Under the pieces are notes generated by a model that had not been told where the DNA came from, did no database searches, and saw nothing but the letters and a program-made list of their open reading frames with translations. Below are positions 45,699 through 57,960 of a DNA stretch of 64,000 nt, piece by piece. The stretch is from Nelumbo lutea (Eukaryota; Streptophyta; Magnoliopsida; Proteales; Nelumbonaceae). The stretch is from positions 121,904,999 through 121,968,998 of the forward strand of contig JAKGHH010000001.1 in the NCBI GenBank assembly GCA_022828595.1. The letters run 5' to 3'. Both the position numbers and the translations under genes were made by a program. Positions within the stretch are counted from its first letter, which is position 1; the number at the start of each line of letters is the position of its first letter.

Positions 45699-46105
45699 TT
45701 CTGGGATTCTATGTCCAACATAGCTTCCACGTAAGTCACGGGATCATCCTCACTAGTCAAGGTTTCCACCAGGTAACTATCCTGGTCATAACCATAACGG
45801 ATTGGCGGCTTGGATACCCGAGTGGATCTTCTAGGTTGGTCACTACCTAGAACTTGTGGGACATCTCCCACTGCTCCTGAGCTCTCCTCATCAAGAACAA
45901 CTTCCTGACAATGGGTGTCCAGGATGAAATCGGTTTCCAAGAATTGTGCATTTCGACTGCAGAACACTTTTTGTTCACTTGGGTCATAGAATAGGTAACC
46001 TACAGAGCCTTTTGGGTAGCCTACAAATAGGCAATGGCTGGTCTTGGATTCCAACTTGTCTGCACTCGTTCTTTTAACGTGTGCTGGACAACCCCAAATC
46101 TTCAA
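45617..46105 (-). pseudogene. Copia-2 integrase C-terminal region
   Basis: Reads [40 protein letters not shown] and RRSTRVSKPPIRYGYDQDSY, the integrase tail and linker to RT. It closes by frameshift at VDPPLG. The sequence upstream to 46441 (integrase core) is homologous to Copia-1 but interrupted, including a TAA where Copia-1 reads [10 protein letters not shown]. Confidence 0.82.
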
Positions 46106-46441
46106 GTGTCTGTCACTTTATTTCTTTCCGGTCCAAAGTTCATATGGAGTATTCGGAACCGGTTTGGTTGGAACCCGATTCAGCATGTAAATCACAGTCT
46201 CTAATGCGTAACCCCAAAAGGATGTGGATAACTCTGAGTGTATAAGAAGCGACCAGACCATATCCAATAAGGTCCTATTCCTCCTCTCTGAAACACCGTT
46301 AAGTTGTGGTGTAGCAGGAGGAGCTAATTGTGATACTATCCCATTGCCCTTTAAGTAGTCCCTGAATTTGTCAGAGAGATACTCACCACCTCGATCTGAT
46401 TGAAGGGCTTTAATTTCTCTTTCTAACTGTTTCTCGACCTC
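46106..46441 (-). pseudogene. Copia-2 integrase core, interrupted
   Basis: Collinear at DNA level with Copia-1 1900-2235 ([20 protein letters not shown] region on the minus strand) but without a long open frame. Confidence 0.65.
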
Positions 46442-47023
46442 TTATCTAAATTCTTTGAACCTTTCAAAGGATTCAGACTTGTGTCTCATTAGGTACATGT
46501 AACCATATCGTGAAAAATCATCTGTGAAGGTGATGAAATACATGTGTTGATTCCGTGTCCTAACAGTTAGGGGACCACATACATCAGTATGTATTAAGTC
46601 AAGTGTGCCTGTACATCTTTCACGTTTACCGTTAAATGGCCGTTTCGTCATCTTACCTTGTAGGCAAGGCTCACAGGTGGGAAGATCTTCTACAGTTAGA
46701 AAATCCAAAGGACCATCCTTTACCAACCTTGTGATTCGGTCAACACCGATGTGGCCAAGTCGGTAATTCCACAAACACGTGGGATTAACTGTATCACGGG
46801 CTCTCTTCTTGGGGATTTCAGCCGACGTAGTTTTGGTTATGTTAGTTTCTAGAGAAGGATGTAGAACATAGAGACCGTTCTCTAGTTCCCCATATGCAAT
46901 GGATCTGTTATTTCTTTTAATAGTAATCGTATTACTAAAGAAGACAGAATATCCATCTGCACACTGTTTTGAGACAGAAATCAAAATTCTCCTTAAATTT
47001 TGTACATAAAGATAATATTTCAA
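46442..47023 (-). pseudogene. Copia-2 GAG-pre-integrase and integrase N-terminus
   Basis: A 193-codon stretch: LYVQNLRRILISVSKQCADG, LWNYRLGHIGVDRITRLVKD, PTCEPCLQGKMTKRPFNGKR (zinc-binding), DLIHTDVCGPLTVRTRNQHM and YFITFTDDFSRYGYMYLMRH (start of the catalytic core). It is bounded by stops on both sides. Confidence 0.85.
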
Positions 47024-48034
47024 TACAATTGTTCATTCTCTAAAAAGTAATTCCACGGTTCCTATGGCCGTGGCTGCAACAATTGCAGTAGTCCCCAAGT
47101 AGAGTGTGACTTCTCCTTCACTCAGCTTTCTGCTTACCTTGAACCCTTGTAGTGAGTTACACGCATGAGTTGAAGCCCCGGAGTCAATACACCAGGACGC
47201 AGAAGCTACCAATAAATTGGTTTCTATAACACAAGTTTCGAAATTACCTTTCTTGGATTCCAGGTAGGAAGGACAGTTCCTTTTCCAGTGGCCGGTCTTC
47301 TTGCAGAAGTGACATGCATCCGATGCTTTGTCTTTCTTCTGCTTCTTAGGTTTGGCAGCCTTCTTCTGGGGCTTTCTCTTTGCCTTAATTTTCTTGCCCG
47401 ATTTGCTAGTTTCAACAAGCATGGCAATGGGCTCATCCTTTTTAATCAATTCTTCGACCCTCTGCAACATATTGCTGAGTTCCTACAAGTTGACATTCAA
47501 TTTGTTCATGTTGTAGTTCATGATGAATGGATTAAAGGACGGAGGCAGAGAGTTGAGAATAACATCGATCTGTGTTACCAGATCCAGCCCAGATCCAAGA
47601 GCCTCTAGTTCATTGATATAACTCATCATCCGGAGACAATGGTCGTGAACTTGTTGGCTCTTGGACATCTGTGTGGTCATGAACTGTTTCAAGACCTTCT
47701 ACCGAGTAGAACGATTCTGCTCTTTGTACATTGTTTTGAGACTATCCAATATGTCCTTAGCAAGTTCGATATGATTGAACTGCCTCTGAATTGGATTGTC
47801 CAAGGAGGCAATGATATAGCAGCGGGCAAGGGAGTTTTTCTTTTCCCATTCTTTGTATTCTCTTCTACGGGCCTCAGAAGCCCTATCTCCCGGACGATCT
47901 GAGGCAGGATTCTTGGCTACCTTATCCAACTTTTCAGAGGATAAGACCAACATAAGGTTCCTGTACCAGTCGGCATAGTTTGGGCCCTTAAGCTTGTTGT
48001 CGTCAAGAAGTTTTGCAAAAGATCCGTTTGCCAT
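47024..48034 (-). pseudogene. Copia-2 gag and protease
   Basis: Start ATG at 48034 (MANGSFAKLLDDNKLKGPNY). The frame carries stops at 47696-47698 and about 47480; pieces 47699-48034, 47483-47692 and 47033-47470 are collinear with the intact Copia-1 gag. The C-terminal piece has a basic KSGKKIKAKRKPQKKAAKPK patch, the zinc knuckle CHFCKKTGHWKRNC and the protease motif CIDSGASTHACNSLQGF. In Copia-1 the same gag is uninterrupted but stops at HACNSL, so the two copies broke independently. Confidence 0.88.
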
Positions 48035-49786
48035 TTTCTGATAAAAGAGCACACATTAGTCCACAACCTAATTTGATTCATGTTCATTACATAGATATGG
48101 ATTTTAATCTACATTCCATTTCCATTTATTCATCTCTGAGATTTCCCTCCTTTCTCAGTGACGGAGACTACGGGTTGTCTCTGGAAATGTGGGAAATCAC
48201 ATAGGGTGCATGGAGCCAACTATTTCAGCTGCATAACCCCACCACCTTTCTGTGTAGGATCATATCCACTCATCATATGAGTTTTCCCTTTGGCCTCTAT
48301 CAGACAAGGTTCAGAGCCATTTTCAGGTAAACCTTTCTATCCAGTGAGTGCTTACCCATCATATTCGTGAACGCCAAGGTACCGTGAGAGAGTTCCCATT
48401 TTCTGGTGAAGCCCCTCCCACATCGGTCTATGACGCCGCTATCATCTCATGAAACACTCAGACAAGCCCAACAACAAATGGATAACCCAATTTCTAGTGC
48501 GTTTCCTCATTACTGAAGGACCCATCCTCATGCTAATGATGGAAGGCCTTTAGAGAGTTCATCATATGAATCTCCCTATCACATGCACTCATATTAGCTG
48601 GAGGGAACAATTATTACGCCCTAGTTTGATTTAAGTCAAACCAAAGTAGCTCCCACTGACTTTCATAAAGTCAAATTTTGGTAGGCCTTAATCAGCTAGG
48701 GTTCCGCACGTAACCTCTTGATGAGGTGTGGGGCCCACCACCGAGGGAGGTCATCCAATGACCAAAAGGGACACTATGGCAATGATGTGCATTCAGCCAT
48801 GGTGTGCGCAAGAGCCACTGTCGATTGAGCATGGGCCAAGCACTTATGGCCCATGTACGTGGCACATCACACATCCAAACATCTCATGTAGGGATAAATT
48901 GATCAAATCAATTAATCATCTGTAAGGCCCATTGGAAGCCCATTTTAAATCCATAATATTAACCATTAATATTATGTAGGTATACGAGCTGAAGTAGGGT
49001 TATCCAGTTTGGCCCATATAGCTTTATACTTTGAAGTGGGCTTTTGGCAGTTTTAACTATTTAAAACTGGGCCTTTACAGGTTGGGCCGAATTAACCATT
49101 TAATTAAATATCAATCCTCAGGCCCATTAGTGGGAAAATTAGGGCTGACTTTCAGCCTTGATTAAACCCTAGATTTGGTCCAAACAGTTTGAACCAATCT
49201 TGGTTCGAATGGGTCTAGGGTTTGATCTTTAATTAAATCTTTAATTCAAGAAAATAATCTAAAATTAAATACTGATATAGCAAAATCAAGTATCAGTCTA
49301 ACAGGGTTGTTCGCACAATCCATCCTGAAAAACAGAAGTTAGATCACAGTTTGCAGTTTCATAAACTGCAAATCACAGATTGTATTTCTCCCATCTGCGA
49401 AATCTTCTTCTCTACGAAATCTCCCTTTTTGCGCTGCCATCTTCGATCCAAAAATAAAATAAATAGAAATCCCATTTCTATTAATGGTTACATCAGATCG
49501 AATACCTATACATTCAGTCTAAAAAAATAAAAAAAAATTATTTACAGACCAAATGTAATAAATAAATGAAGAAACCGCAAATCTTGCAGTTTTCCCAAGA
49601 ACTCGATCTCCTCTTGTACGAACAGCCCATAAATCAAGAAAATCATAAAGAACTATTCTAAACAATAATCAGATTTATAAAAAATTAATTTCAGATTATT
49701 CGCCCATTAATTTTGGGAACAAATTTCCCAAAACCCGTATCTGCGCAAATTGGGTAGAACGCTTTCTGCCCATTTAGAAAACCATG
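48035..49786 (-). other. Copia-2 leader (1.75 kb, untranslated)
   Basis: Long leader between the PBS and gag with no ORF of note. It is collinear with the visible Copia-1 leader over 48035-48660. It includes repeated GGCCCAT-type strings (48930-49140). Confidence 0.8.
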
Positions 49787-49798
49787 GCTCTGATACCA
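49787..49798 (-). other. Copia-2 primer-binding site (initiator tRNA-Met)
   Basis: TGGTATCAGAGC on the minus strand, one base from the LTR: the standard plant copia PBS. Confidence 0.95.
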
Positions 49799-49799
49799 C

Positions 49800-51751
49800 T
49801 GAAGGGATAGGATATCCATCACATGGACGCCCAAAGATTGGGGAATAAGGGGACGAATTTCAAAAATTTTTCTCTCCCTTCAACTGGGAATCGAATTTCC
49901 TATTTAGAAAACCATATTTTCAAGGATCATTCTTGAACCATGAACTGAACCAGATCTGAACCAAAAGGATTAGGAAGGGATTATACCTGATACGGAGAAC
50001 CTGTATCTCCTAATGAAGGTGTTCACGCCCAAGGAAGGATCCAAAATCTGCTCCCACTGAATATGGCACAGTGCAAGGTGGAGCAGAATCAACAGTGTTC
50101 TTTCAAAAGAACTTGACCCTTCACAAGAATCAACTGGATGGCTTGTGAATACAGCTCCAACCAATATTTTCTCCAAAAGATTACTTTCAATATCGAATCT
50201 TGATTACTCCTATAGAGAGGAGGAGATCGAACTGCTGGAGGCGGCGGCTGTAGGAAGGAGGCGGCAAGAGAGTATTCGCAGGGTGCAGAATTCTCTCTTC
50301 TTGTGATTTTAGCTCTGAAGACAGGAGTTGTATATTGCATGTCTAAAGGCTGCCGCCCCCTCCTCCTTTTACAATCTTAAAGGGATCAGCTCCTAATCCC
50401 ATTAGGAGTTGCTAATCCAAATCATATTTGGATAAAAAGTCCCTTTAAGTGATAAGGGATAACCCTTATCTTATCTACAGATCAGATCAGCAATCTCCTA
50501 ATCTAATTAGGAGGCTTCCAGATCTAAATCTTATTTAGATCTTGAACTCTCTAAGTGGATAGGGTCTAGGACCAATCCTATCAGCTGATCCATCTCAGAA
50601 TTCGCCCCTTTAAATGACTAATCAAATCAGCCCAGTTTGAAATGGACTTAAGGCCCATTTAAAGTTATGTATTCACTTAGCCTTCCAAACTACTGCCCAG
50701 TTGGGCTTCCTTGTATGGCGTGGGACCCAAACATTGATCTACACATCAGCCACATGGGTTCGGCCCAGCCTTTGTTACAAGGCCTGGCCGAATACACTGT
50801 TATGGACAGTGCACCCCCTGAAACCCATCTTATGGGCTCTATGGGCTCAACACTTACCCTAAGTGGTCCCTGGGCCAAGCCACCTTGTAACATGTAGGGA
50901 CTGTGGGCAGATGCAATATTAGCCCATCAGGTATTATCCTCAATGGTCTTACACTTAACCTCTCAGCCCTTAATGATCATACACTACCCGACAAGAGAGG
51001 ACCTCTCCCTCGGCTGCAAAGAACAGTGTTGCACTCTCTGCTTATATGGATCCTGGGAATTAAAACCTTTTGCAAATCATTTTGAAACCATAATATATAT
51101 ACTTTTATATCTCATATAAAATATATTTTGCAAAACAAATCTCAATGATTGAAATCGGCTGCTAGAAGTCTTGGTTTCCATCAGTGAGAGTGCATCCCCG
51201 ATCATTACCTTTCTCCGACAAAGGGGCTGATCCTGTCACTATGATCACCCACTCAGACGAATTCTCAGACTGTCCCAACATACCCAAGCTTTGACCCCCG
51301 CTAAGTATCTCACTGAATGGTACATCAAAGACAGCCCAATCCGACACCTAGTGCAGTATCATAATCGACTCTAGGGGTCGGGTGTAACTTTCCAGTTTTG
51401 CCCATCAATCTCCAAGGTCCAGGGCAATACTGGAAATCTGGTCCAATTCATAGATTCAATTAATCCTACACTGCATGTGCCTAGGGTCTCACCCTGACAG
51501 ATGAGACAGACCACCCCAACCGACTTGGTGGCACCACAGTGTCAGTCTTGTCAGGATAGGTCTCCCCAAACCGACTCACTGGCTGTGAACATTCTAAACT
51601 AACACGAGTCTCATTAAGTGTCCAATTTAAGGGTATTACACAGAAACATACCAAGGGAACATGAATCAAATATGCACTTTTATTCATTTACAATAAACTC
51701 ATAAAGAACATCATTCTGATTGAAGTTAAAGGCATACAAAACTGTCTAACA
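49800..51751 (-). repeat. Copia-2 5' LTR (right)
   Basis: Collinear with 42202-44151. The promoter TATA box reads TGTAAAAGG on the minus strand (plus 50365-50373) instead of TATAAAAGG in the other LTR, so transcription from this copy may be weakened. Confidence 0.92.
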
Positions 51752-52118
51752 TGTAAGAATAAGGATGTGTAATTGGAATAAGAATGGTCAATTCCAACTG
51801 TTTGATTAGACAGAATCAGAATCTGATTAGAATGGCATTCCTCCATTTAAAGGAATAGTCATTTTCTCCTCATCCCTTGGGAAATGAGAATTCCATTCCT
51901 ATTTATTTTGATTCCAATTCTAATTCCTGTTTGAACCAAACCAATTCAAATCTCCTATGTACTGGGAACATCTTCCCATGAATGGTAGCATACAAACATG
52001 GGAGATGTTCTCAATGTCCAATTGTACTAATAAAGTGTAGGTAGACGCAAGTAGAAAATCTGAACTTAAATGAAATAAACCATTCTAATTCTGATACTGT
52101 GAACCAAATGAACCCTAA

Positions 52119-54955
52119 AATTCTCTCTTCCGTTATTGTATTGCCGACCTGTCTCAACAGCCCAGCTAAAAGGTGGAATAACATTGAACGCCTAGATTAC
52201 TGGTTGGGACTTCGGATAAGGATTAGTGTGTGTCAGCTGGGTTGCACCAATACCAAGAGGACTGGGAAATCAAGACTTTAAGAGTTTTTGCTATAAAATA
52301 CTTAATGGGTTGGTTGGTGTGTTAGTATCCTGGGCCCAGGGCCCAGGGCCCAGATTAATTACTAATGATGGTGAATGAACCTAAATCCATTCAAATAACG
52401 TCAACCATGGGGTCGAACCAATGAATTTGTTTGCGTACTAAATTTGAATTAAAAAGTTGCATGTCACATTCTTTCGGTTGGGAAAACACAAAAAGGAAAT
52501 GAAGTTACTTGCATAGAAAGTGGTCATTTATTAAAATATTCTTTTAGTTTTATGGATTTACTAAAATATACCCTATAATTAGCATTTTATTAAAACACCA
52601 CTTATAATTTATAATGAATTTAATTAATCTTTTATTAGATTAATTAATCTTTCATTAGATGATAGCGAAAAATGATAGTGTTGACCCTAATGTTTATTTA
52701 AATAAATTTAATCAAAAGAAAATAAAAATTAAAAATACCATTTTTGCCCTTTATAAGACACGGAAACTACTCTATTGGCTATATTTGGTTAATTTTGTAT
52801 TCTATACAAAAAAAAGTGCTAAGGCTATTTTTGGAATAAAAAGTCATGGGCCTAATGGCAAAACAAACACTCCTTAATGAAATGTTGATTAAGTAAATAA
52901 GTTGTAAAATATATGGGATGTTTTAATAAAATGAAAACTATAAGGTAGGTTTAAGTAAATATGTAAAACTGTAAGATGTGTTCTAGTAAATGACCCTAAT
53001 AGAATCACATAAGAGTATACAATTGTTTTATATTTTCAACTTTTAAATAATTAATAATTATTCATATTTTATATACTACTGTTAATAATACTTCGATAAT
53101 ACAAACATAAAAATAATTAATTTCACTTACGTTTATTCATCAAACTAATGAAAACCGGCCAACCCGATCAACTAGACCCGAGTTGGTCAGTTTTCTAGTA
53201 TTTTAGGTGAACCACAACTTGGATCAATTTCACTTTAGCCATTTGTAAACCAACCAAAATCGAATGACCTAACCATGGATATATATTAATATTTTATATT
53301 TTAATTATAATTTTTAATATGGAAAAGTGGAAAATCTCCTATATTTCTTAGTCTAATTTTTTTTATTTCATAAATCTATTTTTTAAATTTATTTTTTAAT
53401 AATCGCACTATAAATTTTAAAATTAAATTTTATTTTTAAGTTTAAATCTTTTGAATCAACTAACCAAACAAAAAAATCGACCCTAACCAATACAACTTGA
53501 GTGGGTCAGTTTTCACAAAAGGTTAGTTAGTTTCAGCTTACCAACTCCCCAACCTAACCAGGTCAATTTGGTTGGCCAAATAGCCTATGACTGAACCGAA
53601 CCAATTCATGAACACTCATAATTTCAGCTAAATTAATAGTCTCATCTTTGATAAATAACAATAGTTTAATCTCCAATAATTATTAAAAATTTATAGCAAA
53701 AATACACAACTATTGAAAATATATTGATAATGAAAAAATACAATAATTATAAAAATACAATAACTACTAAAAATATATTAACTTGGTCAATAAATAGTAT
53801 AATCTCAAATAATAGTTTAATCTCCAATAAATATTAATCAATAAGTTATAAAAAAATATAATAAATACAATAAGTACAATAAATTAAATTTAAAATTTTC
53901 ACTAATAGTATTTTAATCTCCAATAATTATTGAAAGTTTTCTATTAAATAACAAAAAAAGTAAATTTACGCAATATCATTGAAAATACATTTATCACAAA
54001 AACAATAAATAATTACTGAAATACAATAAATATTAATTTTGTATATACAAGTAAAATTAGTTATTTACAATATTATGTAAAAATATTAAATTATTATTAA
54101 TTTCAATATTATATTATAATTATTTTTCTACTTTTTAGAAACTTTTAAATTTATTACATATTTTTTTTATTTTAACTATTCAAAATATATTTATGTTAAA
54201 TATTTTGTGATTTAAAATACCCAGTTATTTAAATACTTAAATAATATGTAAAATATTTAAATTTTAACATATTAGTTATTATGGAATTTAATTATCCATA
54301 AATTCATAATTTATACTATTATTACATAATATCATTATTAATTTTGTAATATATTAAATTATTATTAATTTCAATATTATGCTATAATTATTTTTTCTGC
54401 TTTAAAGGTTTTTTTTTTAAGTTTACTACATAATTTCATTATTTTAACTATTTAAAATCTAGTTATTGAAATATTTAAAGAATCTATAAAATATTTTAAA
54501 TTCTTTGTTATTTGAATTTTATTTATTTAAAGCTATTACATATTATGAAATGTTTGAAAAACATTTAAATTGATGATTTGGAAAAACATAACTTAAATTT
54601 TTAGTACATAATTTAGTGATATATTTTATAAAAGTATAAAATTATGTTTTTTGTTTTAGTAAATATTTTAAAGTTATTATATAATTTTGTTAGAATTAAA
54701 TCATTCTTAAATTTTTTAATCCAAACTTTCTTTAGATAGATATGGATAAAAAGTAGGGGAGAGGATAAATAGGAATTAGAGATAATTTAGGAGAGAAGCT
54801 CTTTACTAAATTAGAGATAATTGTGGAGATAAATAGGAATTAGAGATAATTTAGAAGATAAATAGGAATTAGGGATAATTCTGGAGAAAGTCGGGGAGCT
54901 AGTTTAGGATAAATTTTAGGAGAAGAGATTATTTAGGTTTTGGGAATGTGCATCC
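52119..54955. other. AT-rich intergenic region with local repeats
   Basis: No gene. It contains a probable MITE fragment (about 53130-53620, ending GAACCAATTCATGAACACTC), three copies of an AATAGTTTAATCTCCAATAA-like string (53660, 53810, 53905), a direct repeat of about 110 bp (TTATTATTAATTTCAATATTAT..., near 54085 and 54355) and a short tandem array of GATAAATAGGAATTAGAGATAA (about 54755-54875). Confidence 0.6.
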
Positions 54956-55811
54956 TGATGAAGGATGATTTGACTCGATCTATGAAACGGCAACACGTGG
55001 ACATTGACCCGATGTAAGCGACAACTCAGCATTGCGGCCCAATATAGCTAAGTAACGGGCCCATAAAGCAGCTCGCCACATCATATCGCGCAAAAGGAGG
55101 AGCTCACCACGACGCTAGCTCCAGGTTCCCCGAGCTTCCCCCCAAAGGGATATTCCGAGGTAACTTCAGCTCGCAAGCTAAGAAAACCAGCTCGCCCGAG
55201 CTCCCCAGCAGACAAATCGTCCCGAGAACTAATTCTACTATGGGTACTCCTGGAGTATTCCGAGCTCGCTGCAAAGTAGCTCGAGAGAGGGCTGCACGAG
55301 CATTCCACAGGAAGCTTCTATCTGACAGGCCGTACCAATCAAACTGTTCCATATCCCTTACTGATGGCGTAGTCCCTGTCCTTTCGACAGTCTACGCCCA
55401 CGTCTCTCAGTAGGCGGAGGCGTGCCTATCACTTTGGTGATGTGTCACTAGCCCAGGTAAGGAGTACGTCACAATGGCCACCTACGCAGCCCTGGCAGGT
55501 AACGGCTGTGGCAGGGGACCCAGTGGCGGTTATGCCCGATCTCACAAAGAGCTCCCCTATAAAAGCCCTCAGGGTAGAGGAGAAATGGCTTCTTGAGACC
55601 TCCAATCTCTCGAGTATAGGAAAAAAGCACAACCTCCACTCTTAGCCTTCGTTTTTCCTTTACTTACCATACACAGTACTAACTTAAGCATCGGAGTATT
55701 CCCACCGGGTAAATCCCCAAGAATCTTTCCTTTCATCTTCTCAGGTGCCATTCGTTGCCAACAAGGAGCCAGTCGGTAGTCAGCTAGGAGTGCACAGATC
55801 GCGCTACATCA
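54956..55811 (+). repeat. Tat-2 5' LTR
   Basis: Starts TGATGAAGGATGATTTGACT and ends GCTACATCA, directly before the PBS. Length 856 bp. TATA box TATAAAAG at 55558-55565. The start is assigned from the TGATGA...GATTTG similarity to the Tat-1 LTR; the second LTR is not in the window. Confidence 0.8.
55558..55565 (+). promoter_or_regulatory. TATA box of Tat-2 5' LTR
   Basis: TATAAAAG within CTCCCCTATAAAAGCCCTC, about 250 bp before the LTR end. Confidence 0.65.
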
Positions 55812-55813
55812 TT

Positions 55814-55831
55814 TGGCGCCGTCTGTGGGAA
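55814..55831 (+). other. Tat-2 primer-binding site
   Basis: TGGCGCCGTCTGTGGGAA two bases after the LTR. TGG at the start fits a CCA-ended tRNA; the exact tRNA was not assigned. Confidence 0.8.
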
Positions 55832-55900
55832 ATGCTTCAAAAGGCCTTTCTCTCTAAACTCTTTCAGTTACTTCTTCTTCCTTGAAACAATCCAACATTC

Positions 55901-57960
55901 ATGGCTTCTTCTAGCAACGTCGAACGAAGCACGGAAATGGAATACTCCAGGGAACAACCCCAGCTTCCTACTGTCTGTATCGGACAGTTCACTGTCGCCC
56001 TCTCAGTGGACGGAATCCCCAGCTTGAACATGCCTCTCACAATGGCACCTGTCATCGCCCCACTCCCTACTATAGCCAGAATGACATTCACCGAACCTTC
56101 GGTTGTGCCCCCAGTGGCTAGCCCGAACTAGTTGGAGGACCTGATGCAGTGCATGAGATCCATGCAGGCCCAAATGCAATAGTTCCAACAACTTCAGCTC
56201 TATTAACAGCACGTGCTGCACCAGGTCTCCCAGTACCAGTATCAGCAGCAGTTCCCCCAGCTGCCCCAACCTCATCTTCAACAGCCTCAGTTCCAGCCTC
56301 ATCACCTGGCCTCGCAGCAAGCCAAGTCTCACCGCCAGAGCGAACACTCTGGTCGAGGAGAGGCCCCCCAAAATCTCCCAAAAAATAAGCCTCCTCCCAC
56401 GGCAGACGGGAGAGACCAGCTAACCCGATCTCGCCGCGGGCGGACAAGTCGGGAGGACCCCGGCTCGGTAGGTCAACGTCGCATCGACAGTCAAAGTTTG
56501 GAACTCCAATTCTTGAAAACCAGTTCGAGATCCTGGCAACAAACTCCAAGCAGGCCCCTTTTGTCCGTAGCCATCACTAGCAGACCAGGCCACCCCCGGC
56601 GCAAACAGTTCTGGATAGCGCGGAGGTGAGCAGCACGAATGCCAAGCTGTCAGGAAGTAGAGGCACCGATGCCGAGCTCGCCAATCTGTCACCCACGATT
56701 TGCCCGAGCTCATGGGCGAAGAAGAGGTAGGCTCGGCCGAAGCCAAAGCTCCCCTCCTCTCAGTTCCATCCCCCCTGTCTTCCAAACTTCTGGCGGTCCC
56801 GATGCCCAAGGATTTCAAGCTCCCCCCCTCTTGACAAGTATGATGGGTCATTCGACCCGAGTGATCATGTAGATGCCTTTCAGTCACAGATGCACCTGGC
56901 GCGAGCTAGTGAGTCGTGCATGTGCGTGGCCTTCTCCACTATGTTAAGGGGAGCAACCCGCACATGGTACCAGAACTTGGCACCCGGGCCGATAAGAAGT
57001 TGGGTGTAGTTCGCACAAGCCTTCACGTCCCACTTTGTCACCAGCAAACGGTGCCGGCGAACTGAAGAAAGCATCTTCAACGTAGCACAAAGGGAGGGAG
57101 AGTCCATCAGGAGCTATATCAAGCGATTCAACGACACTTGTATGCAGATACCACATCTGAATTCTGCTATACGCCTTGCAGCAGCCAAGAAGGGCGTGAA
57201 GCACAAAGAGTTCAAGTGGCACATGGTCGTCAACCAACCCGCGACCATAACCGAGTCTTTGAAACTTGCAGATAATTTCATAGCCACCAAAGAGGAGATC
57301 AACTAGAAGGGTGAGGGCGCACCCAAAAAAAGAAAGAGAGAAGGAGAACCTTCCAGTCAAGAGGACACCCGAAGAAAAAAGGAAACAGCTCGGGGTGCAA
57401 AGCCGTGTCAGCTGTTCCGAGCTCCTACTCCGGACTGAGCTGATTACACTCCATTGAACGCGAAGCCGGCCGAAATTTTGATGGCAATCAAGGACACCCC
57501 GTACGTGAAGTGGCCACCCCATATGAGGGGGAATCCCAATGATAGAAATAAGAATCTGTATTGCAGCTTTCACAAAGACCATGATCACAGTACCGAGAGT
57601 TGTAAAAACCTCCGCAACGAGATAGAGGAGCTCATTCGTTGCAGATATTTGGGAAACTTTGTACAAAATAATAATAATAATAATAGTAATAGAACAGATC
57701 GGCAAGGGGAGCACGGTAAAGATGCTCCCGAGTCCAACAGCAGGCCGGCCGAACAATCGCAGAGGCAGCCTCCAAAGGAGAGGCCAGTTCGGAGGACCAT
57801 CCACATGATAGTGGGAGGTTCAATCGTTGCGGGTTGCACTTCAGCGACAGCTCGGACGTCAGTTCGTGAGGTCACCTGGGAGGAGCAGAACCCCCGAAAG
57901 CGGCCAAGAACAAAAGAGTCGATTTTCTTCACAGAAGACGATGCGCGAGGGATCCATTAC
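55901..57960 (+). pseudogene. Tat-2 gag
   Basis: Starts at ATG 55901 (MASSSNVERSTEMEYSREQ). Three in-frame TAG codons follow in a Gln-rich segment (YQYQQQFPQLPQPHLQQPQF). After frameshifts, one in a C7 run near 56820, the capsid core reads FDPSDHVDAFQSQMHLARAS, CVAFSTMLRGATRTWYQNLA and EGESIRSYIKRFNDTCMQIP, then NAKPAEILMAIKDTPYVKWP and a finger CSFHKDHDHSTESC. An AAT microsatellite encodes NNNNNN (57667-57685). The frame then runs toward the protease (SIFFTEDDARGIHYP). Confidence 0.85.

Larger units (their letters stand above)
42202..51751 (-). mobile_element. Ty1/copia LTR retrotransposon, nearly full length (Copia-2)
   Basis: A 9.5-kb minus-strand element. The LTRs (42202-44151 and 49800-51751, about 1.95 kb) read TGTTAGACAG to CCCTTC(G)CA on the minus strand. 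The PBS matches initiator tRNA-Met. The internal order is gag, protease, integrase, RT, RNase H. It belongs to the Copia-1 family (collinear and highly similar). The LTRs are more diverged from each other than those of Athila-1. No clean target duplication was found (left flank TGGTG, right flank TGTAA). The pol frame has several stops and frameshifts. Confidence 0.92.
42185..52118. mobile_element. PIF/Harbinger (Tourist-like) MITE split by Copia-2
   Basis: TAA at 42185-42187 is followed by GGGTCCATTTGGTG (42188-42201), then Copia-2. The MITE resumes at 51752 and ends with GTGAACCAAATGAACCC at 52115, followed by TAA (52116-52118). The termini pair as GGGTCCATTTGGT and GGGTTCATTTGGT. A 3-bp TAA duplication and GG-starting inverted repeats are typical of Tourist-like MITEs. 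Without the copia insertion the MITE is about 378 bp, rich in ATTCCAATTC-like strings, with no ORF. Confidence 0.8.

Noticed and set aside
56944..57804. 286-codon minus-strand frame across Tat-2 gag
   Set aside because: Antisense shadow of GC-rich gag sequence; the plus strand has clear gag motifs and the minus frame has low-complexity Leu/Ile runs from the AAT repeat.
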